From positions 1 through 16,455 of the forward strand of contig UQZA01000047.1 in assembly GCA_900545515.1 (NCBI GenBank): DNA of 16,455 bases, written 5' to 3'. Made by a program: the position numbers and the translations under genes. Origin of the DNA: an uncultured Eubacteriales bacterium. Lineage in GTDB: Bacteria > Bacillota > Clostridia > Oscillospirales > Oscillospiraceae. Under the pieces are notes generated by a model. It had not been told where the DNA came from, did no database searches, and saw nothing but the letters and a program-made list of their open reading frames with translations. The number at the start of each line of letters is the position of its first letter. Within the stretch, counting starts at the first letter, position 1. Positions 8,640-13,205 of the stretch are shown here, one piece after another.

Positions 8640-8927
8640 ATGGAAGATTTCGGTTCTGATTTTATTACCATCACCGATGAAGACGGCGTCGAGTACGAGT
8701 TGGAGATTCTCTCCGAGCTGGATTACCAGGGCGCCCACTATCTGGCTGTGGTTCCTGCCATGGATTCTGAGGAGGATCCGGAGGAGCTGGAGGTAAGCCT
8801 TCTCCGGGCTGACGAGGAAGAGGGCGAGCCCATTCTCTCCGCCATTACGGACACAGAGGAGCTGGAGGCCGTCTATCAGCTGATGATGGATCAGCTCTAT
8901 GAGGACGAAGAGGACCAGGAATCCTGA
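8640..8927 (+). CDS. DUF1292 (YrzB-like) acidic protein
   Basis: The 95-residue protein begins MEDFGSDFITITDEDGVEYE. ATG at 8640 is chosen because GGGAGGA at 8624-8630 lies 9 nt upstream; the longer frame from 8562 would start within the promoter. The protein is very acidic, with a DED/EEE-rich C-terminus (YEDEEDQES). The opening 'ITDEDGxEYELEIL' followed by 'YLAVVPA' is typical of DUF1292, a small family widespread in Firmicutes, often near RuvX/YqgF and of unknown function. Here it stands without those partners. No terminator is seen before the structured RNA that begins 17 nt after the stop, so transcripts may run into it. Confidence 0.85.
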   Translation: MEDFGSDFITITDEDGVEYELEILSELDYQGAHYLAVVPAMDSEEDPEELEVSLLRADEEEGEPILSAITDTEELEAVYQLMMDQLYEDEEDQES

Positions 8928-8944
8928 GACAACTTCATATCCCT

Positions 8945-9137
8945 CCCTGCTTGGTTCGTGACGCATCCATTTAAACCCACAGTTTATTTTCGGGATGCAG
9001 GACTTCTTCATTGGATTGCAGGCCTCCCGCCGGCGCCGAGACGATCGGTGGACGTTGGAAGCAGTGAACATGCAAGAGCGGCAACCCACCTGCCCTTTTG
9101 TGCAGGTTATAAACGGGTGTGCACGGCTAAAGCGGGG
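8945..9137 (+). ncRNA. ssrS: Structured RNA, probably 6S RNA (SsrS)
   Basis: The segment folds by eye into a long rod. CCCTGCTT (8945-8952) pairs with AAGCGGGG (9130-9137), CGTG (8957-8960) with CACG (9122-9125), and 8962-8978 pairs almost continuously with about 9103-9121. G-U pairs (for example 8948-9134, 8963-9120, 8966-9117) fit the plus strand and would be A-C mismatches on the other. Inside is an asymmetric open region whose 3' side carries a small hairpin (CCTGC/GCAGG, within 9089-9107). A terminal stem follows, with CCGCCG (9027-9032) pairing CGGTGG (9046-9051). A ~190-nt rod with a central bubble is the 6S RNA plan; 6S RNA binds RNA polymerase holoenzyme. The GGCAACCCACCTGC segment also looks like 6S RNA as I remember it. 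No protein frame here is credible. No clear promoter is visible. Confidence 0.68.
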
Positions 9138-9141
9138 TTTG

Positions 9142-9177
9142 ACAGGGCGCGCAGCTTTGCGCGCCCTGTTCAGTTTG
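9142..9177 (+). terminator. Hairpin terminator after the structured RNA
   Basis: ACAGGGCGCGC (9142-9152) and GCGCGCCCTGT (9159-9169) form a perfect 11-bp stem with loop AGCTTT, 5 nt after the closing stem of the RNA. The following TCAGTTTG is a poor T tract, so the position and stem strength carry the call. Confidence 0.6.
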
Positions 9178-9179
9178 CC

Positions 9180-9252
9180 GAAAAATCCTTGGGTTTTTCC
9201 GTCAAACCCATCACACCCCCGGGTACTGCCAACATGTACGCGGGGGCGTGTG
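9180..9252. repeat. Two further hairpins between the RNA gene and the convergent operon
   Basis: GAAAAATCC (9180-9188) pairs with GGGTTTTTC (9191-9199). CACACCCCCG (9212-9221) pairs with CGGGG (9241-9245) and GTGTG (9248-9252), leaving a 2-nt bulge, with an inner GTAC/GTAC pair. The second hairpin ends 3 nt before the stop codon of the minus-strand gene and could act as its terminator, although no T tract follows it on that strand. Confidence 0.4.
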
Positions 9253-9255
9253 CAT

Positions 9256-9957
9256 TTAAAGCTTCCGGATGATGCCCATGGGAGTCTGCTGGTCGTCCTG
9301 CCCCAGGGGATTGTCCTTCAAAATCCGGGCATAGAGGTGCTTGTCCAAGGCCTTGGAAGAAACGCCCAGAATCTGACCCTCCAGGTCGTTGATGTCCACG
9401 ATGCAGGTCTCAAAGCCAATGCGAGCCTTGATATCCCGGGCCACCTGGTCGGGGTTCACCGGTCCCAGCACCACATAGTGGTTGTAGGGCGGGATGGTGT
9501 TGTGGCAGGGGCCGTCGATGGACCGGGCCTTGTAGCCTGCCACCTTGTAGAACCAGCCCTTTTTCCGGAACACCTTCTTGCCAATGACGGAGACAAAGGC
9601 GGCAAAGAGAATCCGCAGGGTGCCGCACTCCCGCAGGGCATACTCCATGGTCTCCGGCATACCCAAGCCAATGCCATGGGGCGTCTTGGTGACGTATTTA
9701 CTCAGGGTGTAGGCCAGCTTCCGGGGGTGAATCTCCTCCATGGGAATGGCCCGCTTCTGGGTACAGGCTACGCACTTTTCCGAGATGAAAAGCACATCCC
9801 CAGGCTGCAGCAAGGGCGCGCCGTACTGCTGGGCCACATCGCAGATGTTGTCCTGGTCGGTGATCAGGTGGGTGGGAATGGGCAGGCGGAGGTACTGCAC
9901 CCCGTCCACCTCAATGACTCCCTTTTTGCCCTCGTTGGGCTTCAAATCCGTTGCCAT
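9256..9957 (-). CDS. CofE-like protein (coenzyme F420-0:L-glutamate ligase family)
   Basis: The 233-residue protein begins MATDLKPNEGKKG. ATG at 9957 is chosen over 9963 because GAGAGG (9965-9970) is 7 nt before it but only 1 nt before the other. Family marks include LLQPGDVLFISEK (N-terminal third), GIGLGMPETMEYALRECG, RKKGWFYKVAG, the IDGPCHNTIPPYN loop and CIVDINDLEGQILG near the C-terminus. Archaeal and actinobacterial CofE/FbiB adds glutamate to coenzyme F420. Gut Firmicutes of this type are not known to make F420, so the real substrate is open; amide-ligase chemistry on another acid is an inference. It is the second gene of an operon, 19 nt after the HIT gene. Confidence 0.8.
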   Translation of the reverse strand: MATDLKPNEGKKGVIEVDGVQYLRLPIPTHLITDQDNICDVAQQYGAPLLQPGDVLFISEKCVACTQKRAIPMEEIHPRKLAYTLSKYVTKTPHGIGLGMPETMEYALRECGTLRILFAAFVSVIGKKVFRKKGWFYKVAGYKARSIDGPCHNTIPPYNHYVVLGPVNPDQVARDIKARIGFETCIVDINDLEGQILGVSSKALDKHLYARILKDNPLGQDDQQTPMGIIRKL

Positions 9958-9976
9958 AATCATGCCTCTCTTTCCC

Positions 9977-10312
9977 TTACGCCATCTCCAGGGGCAGCGG
10001 ACGGCCGCCCAGCAGGTGGAAATGCAGATGGGGCACCGTCTGCCCGGCGTTGGGGCCGCAGTTGCTCACCACCCGGAAGCCACCCTCCAGCTCCTTGCCC
10101 AGCTGGGCAATCACTTCCATACAGTGGGCCACCACCGCGCTGTTGGAGGCAGTGATGCAGGCGGCGCTTTCGATGTGTTCCTTGGGAATCACCAAAATGT
10201 GAACAGGGGCCTGGGGATGGATATCCCGAAAGGCCAGAACCGTGTCGTCTTCGTATACCTTTTGCGACGGAATCTCCTCAGCCGCAATTTTGCAAAACAG
10301 GCAATCAGCCAT
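9977..10312 (-). CDS. HIT-family (HINT/PKCI-like) nucleotide hydrolase
   Basis: The 111-residue protein shows the full HINT pattern: C4-x-x-C7 with the FCKIA start, DIHPQAPVHILVIPKEH in the middle, and the catalytic histidine triad H95-L-H97-F-H99 near the C-terminus, ending LGGRPL. C4, C7, H46 and H95 could bind zinc as in some members. HINT enzymes cleave nucleoside phosphoramidates such as AMP-lysine in the cytoplasm. GGGAGG precedes the ATG by 9 nt. It is the first gene of a two-gene operon with the CofE-like gene and has its own strong promoter at 10374-10401. Confidence 0.93.
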   Translation of the reverse strand: MADCLFCKIAAEEIPSQKVYEDDTVLAFRDIHPQAPVHILVIPKEHIESAACITASNSAVVAHCMEVIAQLGKELEGGFRVVSNCGPNAGQTVPHLHFHLLGGRPLPLEMA

Positions 10313-10336
10313 GGCAGCAATCCTCCCGCGTAAATA

Positions 10337-10370
10337 GGCAGTCGGTCCAAACCGGCTGCCTCTATTTTTT
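10337..10370 (+). terminator. Terminator-shaped hairpin facing plus strand, inside HIT gene leader
   Basis: GGCAGTCGGT (10337-10346) pairs with ACCGGCTGCC (10351-10360), ten pairs including one G-U, around loop CCAA. TCTATTTTTT follows on the plus strand. On the minus strand the G-U becomes an A-C mismatch and the T tract is upstream, so the element is best as a plus-strand terminator. No plus-strand gene precedes it; it could end an antisense transcript, or fold in the HIT leader. Confidence 0.55.
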
Positions 10371-10373
10371 GTT

Positions 10374-10401
10374 ATTATAACACAAACGGGACCTTTTTCA
10401 A
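10374..10401 (-). promoter_or_regulatory. Promoter of the HIT/CofE-like operon
   Basis: On the minus strand TTGAAA (10396-10401) and TATAAT (10374-10379) are separated by 16 nt, and TGT before the -10 makes it an extended -10. The leader is about 55 nt and contains the 10337-10360 hairpin. Confidence 0.8.
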
Positions 10402-10513
10402 GACTTTTGCCGGTTTGCCTGGAAATTCCAGCATTTTCAGAAAATTTGCCTCTTTGCTTTCCGCCGTCCGGGGAGAATTTGGTAAAATCAACAACATCCG
10501 TAAGGGCTTCCCA

Positions 10514-10575
10514 ATGCTACGAGCCTGGGGCTGGTAGCATGCTTTGATCCTGCACTGGCGCGGCAGCGCCAATGC
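10514..10575. repeat. Two adjacent strong hairpins between GNAT and HIT genes
   Basis: ATGCTAC (10514-10520) pairs with GTAGCAT (10534-10540), with an inner AGCC/GGCT. Eleven bases on, GCA-C-TGGCGC pairs with GCGCCA-A-TGC (10552-10575) around GGCA, followed by AAAAAA. The gap between the HIT start and the GNAT stop (10313-10620) holds these, the HIT promoter and leader, and a possible plus-strand extended -10 (TGGTAAAAT, 10480-10488), but no credible ORF. A small RNA or a repeat-type element is possible. Confidence 0.4.
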
Positions 10576-10620
10576 AAAAAACAGCCGTTAGATCGTCCAT
10601 CTCAAGCCTGGTCTCTGCCC

Positions 10621-11262
10621 TCAGATTTCCCACCAGCATTCACCGGCGCCTACCGTAAGAAAGCCCAGCTTTTCATACAAAGCACGGGCACGCAGGTTGC
10701 TCTCGGCCACCTGAAGCTCCACCGTCTCCCCCTGCATCACCGAAATGAGCGCCGCCGCCACATCTCGCCCGGCCCCCCGGCGGCAGGAGACCAGGGACAG
10801 GAGCGTATCCCCATTCACCTGGCCAATTCCCAGAAGCGCTCCGTCCCTGTGGACAAAATATCCGCCCCCCTGGTCCAAAAGCCGGGGCAAATCCCCCTGG
10901 TGCAAGGACATCGCCGCCGGAACGCCGGACATGCCCTCGTTGTAAATCCGCAGAAATTCTTCTCCGTTTTCCGGCAGAAGGGGCCACAGCGCTGCGTCCG
11001 TCTCCGGCACGCCGGACCGCAGGCAGGCCATACGGAGCAGCCGGACTTGAGGAGGAGCCGCCGGGGGCTCCGGCAGATGGGAGGCCAGAACCCTCCGGGC
11101 TCCCGCCATCCGGCAAAACCGGGCGCACTCGGCTAGAAATTCCCAGGTCTTTCCAGGCTGTACCCACTGCACCACACAGTAGGCCTCTCCCCTTCCGGGT
11201 ATTTCCTGCAAGATCAAGGTTGCGGCTCCAAACTCGCCGGTAAAAACCGGAATATTTCGCAT
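10621..11262 (-). CDS. GNAT-family N-acetyltransferase
   Basis: The 213-residue protein starts at ATG 11262, with AAGGAG 6 nt upstream; the frame open to 11319 has no such site. The C-terminal half fits a GNAT fold: GALLGIGQVNGDTLLSLV (beta strands), RRGAGRDVAAAL as a degenerate acetyl-CoA-binding motif A, VELQVAESNLRARALYEKLG as the motif B strand-helix, then FLTVGAG. The N-terminal ~100 residues are less typical and may be a second, degenerate GNAT half or a substrate domain. The substrate is unknown. It is divergent from the thioredoxin-reductase-like gene, with only 70 bp between starts, so the two promoters must lie close together or overlap the neighbouring gene. Confidence 0.82.
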   Translation of the reverse strand: MRNIPVFTGEFGAATLILQEIPGRGEAYCVVQWVQPGKTWEFLAECARFCRMAGARRVLASHLPEPPAAPPQVRLLRMACLRSGVPETDAALWPLLPENGEEFLRIYNEGMSGVPAAMSLHQGDLPRLLDQGGGYFVHRDGALLGIGQVNGDTLLSLVSCRRGAGRDVAAALISVMQGETVELQVAESNLRARALYEKLGFLTVGAGECWWEI

Positions 11263-11299
11263 AACATTCTCCTTCTTCCGGCTTGACCGTTCAGAACCC

Positions 11300-11331
11300 G
11301 GGCATACTACCCTCATCAAAGGAGGGTGCCC
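11300..11331 (+). promoter_or_regulatory. Hairpin burying the ribosome binding site of the TrxR-like gene
   Basis: ACCCTC (11309-11314) pairs with GAGGGT (11322-11327), which contains most of the GGAGGG Shine-Dalgarno site. GGGC (11300-11303) can pair with GCCC (11328-11331) beyond a 5-nt bulge. The loop is ATCAAAG. It would limit initiation at the ATG at 11333 unless opened. Confidence 0.5.
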
Positions 11332-11332
11332 A

Positions 11333-12259
11333 ATGGACTACGAACTCATTGTAATTGGAGCAGGACCTGGCGGCTGCAGCGCCGCGCTCTACGGCGCTCG
11401 GGAGGGGCTGACCACCCTCCTGGTGGAGCCTGCCGCGCCGGGCGGGCAAATGTCGGTCACCGCCTGGGTGGAAAACTACCCGGGCGTCCCCGGAGCATCC
11501 GGACAGGACCTGGCAAACGCCATGCTGGCAGGGGCAAAGGCTGCAGGAGCCACCTTTCTTCAGGCCCAGGTGACCGGGCTGCACCTGACTGGAAGCCCCA
11601 AAATTGTGGAAACCACCCGGGGCGCTTACACCGCCGGAGCCGTGGTCCTCGCCATGGGGGCAGCCCCCCGGAAGCTCGCCCTTCCTGAGGCGGAACGCTT
11701 CCTGGGCCGGGGCCTGTCCTACTGCGCCACCTGCGACGGCATGTTCTTTCGAAACAAGGACGTAGCCGTGCTGGGAGGTGGCAACGGAGCTGCCGCCTCC
11801 GCCCGGAGCCTGGCCCGGCTGTGCCGCCAGGTCCATGTGATCTTCCGGAAGGAACACATGAGCGCGGAAGCCCGGGAGCAGGAGGCCCTGGCGGCCTGCC
11901 CCAACGTCATCCTCCACCCGGGGACGCTCCTGGCCGGTCTGTCCGGCGGAGAACAGCTGGAAGCCCTGGCCCTGGAGGACCGGGCCACCGGCAGGTGGCA
12001 AGAGCTGCCATGCCAGGGGCTCTTCGCCGCCATCGGCCGCATTCCGGAGACAGTCCTTCTCCAGGGGCAGGTAAAACTGGACTCCCAGGGCTATGTCCTG
12101 GCCGGAGAATCCACCCAAACAAACCTCCCCGGCGTCTACGCCGCAGGAGACATCCGCACCAAGCCCCTGCGTCAAATCGTCACCGCCGCCGCCGACGGCG
12201 CCACCGCCGCCCACCTGGCCGCCCGGTATCTGGGAGACTCTGCTTCCCCGGAGACTTAA
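11333..12259 (+). CDS. trxB: Thioredoxin-reductase-like NAD(P)H flavoprotein
   Basis: The 308-residue protein is the length of low-molecular-weight bacterial thioredoxin reductases. The N-terminal FAD loop is IGAGPGGCSAALYGAR (8-23), followed by PGGQMSVTAWVENYPGV. The redox-active C131-A-T-C134 is followed by DG as in TrxB. The NADPH loop GGGNGAAASA begins at 148. The closing FAD motif is GVYAAGDIRTKPLRQIVTAA with DGATAA after it. The reaction is transfer of electrons from NADPH through FAD and the CATC disulfide to thioredoxin or a related protein. No thioredoxin gene is adjacent, so its partner is unknown. GGAGGG precedes the ATG by 6 nt, inside a hairpin. It converges with the membrane-protein gene, whose stop is 13 nt away. 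Confidence 0.88.
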   Translation: MDYELIVIGAGPGGCSAALYGAREGLTTLLVEPAAPGGQMSVTAWVENYPGVPGASGQDLANAMLAGAKAAGATFLQAQVTGLHLTGSPKIVETTRGAYTAGAVVLAMGAAPRKLALPEAERFLGRGLSYCATCDGMFFRNKDVAVLGGGNGAAASARSLARLCRQVHVIFRKEHMSAEAREQEALAACPNVILHPGTLLAGLSGGEQLEALALEDRATGRWQELPCQGLFAAIGRIPETVLLQGQVKLDSQGYVLAGESTQTNLPGVYAAGDIRTKPLRQIVTAAADGATAAHLAARYLGDSASPET

Positions 12260-12272
12260 GGGTACCAGCAAA

Positions 12273-13205
12273 CTACTTCGATGCTGCAGGCTCAGTCACC
12301 GCATCTTGTGTTCTATTTCGTTCAAATACATTGTCCTCATAGCAGTATTTGAACTTCAGATAGGAATAATGCCAATATCGGATCAACATCAGAAGCATAG
12401 CGCCGTAGACCACACATCGAACAGGGAGTTTCGCCATTTGGGTCTGTATGAGGCTTCCCAGCTCCCCCTCTCCAGCAGATGTATATGCATGCAAAAAAAT
12501 GAAAGCCAAGAACAGATTCCGGGCCGATGACCGGAAGCCGTCAAACAAATTCCGCTTTCGCTGGGATTCCTTGTCCTGTTTGGCGTGGGAGTAATACTCC
12601 GCGTCCCCCTCAAGCACCCGCCTCATTGCCTTGATTGTATAGCCTTCATCGCCGGAATCAGTTGGAAAGCGGTCCCGCAGCATATACACATCAGTCACAT
12701 AGAGCACAACCGCTAAGGCAATTCCCAATATGGCGCCCCATTCCAGTGGCAGCATGTGTGCCGCCACAAGTAGCACAGTGATCACAGCGGCTACTACAAG
12801 GGGGGAGAAAACACACATTTTCCACTCTTTCCACACGGATTTCACGCTTTTTCGAAATGTGTGGGAAGATGTTTCGTCCCATTGGATTGTCCGGTCGACA
12901 TTCTCTGCCTCTCGCTTCCAGAGCTTCGTCGTACGAGCGGCATACAGGCGGGGGTTCAGGACGGGAACGAGCCACAGGCACTTCTCCATCCTGTCCCCCA
13001 ACTCATGCAGCAGCATTCCTATCACATACCCCACCACTAAAACCACCGTAATTCGCAGGGAAAGGCTGAGCTCACAGCCAATTGCAGTTTCCAAAATCTG
13101 CCAGGCTCCGGGGTGCTGGATGCTGAGGCACAAAGCCACAAAGGCCCCAGGCAGCAGCATCCCCAAGAAATCAATGATATTCAGGTCCTTGATAAAATCC
13201 CCCAT
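12273..13205 (-). CDS. Integral membrane protein (about six helices) coupled to the RdrB-like deaminase
   Basis: The 310-residue protein has hydrophobic segments at about 10-29, 51-68, 131-150, 155-175, 229-243 and 262-279, with charged loops between and a hydrophilic C-terminus. It opens MGDFIKDLNIIDFLGMLLPG, a start I associate with uncharacterised membrane proteins in defence loci; that association is not a family assignment. GGAGG at 13216-13220 lies 10 nt before the ATG, inside the end of the deaminase gene. The two genes overlap by 35 nt (13171-13205), so translation is probably coupled. RADAR operons often carry an accessory membrane protein (SLATT or Csx27-like); this one is longer and I cannot equate it with either. 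It may anchor the system or damage the membrane, but this is inference. Confidence 0.82.
   Translation of the reverse strand: MGDFIKDLNIIDFLGMLLPGAFVALCLSIQHPGAWQILETAIGCELSLSLRITVVLVVGYVIGMLLHELGDRMEKCLWLVPVLNPRLYAARTTKLWKREAENVDRTIQWDETSSHTFRKSVKSVWKEWKMCVFSPLVVAAVITVLLVAAHMLPLEWGAILGIALAVVLYVTDVYMLRDRFPTDSGDEGYTIKAMRRVLEGDAEYYSHAKQDKESQRKRNLFDGFRSSARNLFLAFIFLHAYTSAGEGELGSLIQTQMAKLPVRCVVYGAMLLMLIRYWHYSYLKFKYCYEDNVFERNRTQDAVTEPAASK

Noticed and set aside
8995..10155. 386-codon plus-strand open frame over the RNA and the HIT/CofE-like genes
   Set aside because: It covers a structured RNA and is antisense to two recognisable genes; no ribosome binding site or domain supports it.
11283..11310. 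TTGACC ... TACTAC as promoter of the TrxR-like gene
   Set aside because: The spacer is 16 nt but the -10 matches only about three of six positions, so I did not list it.
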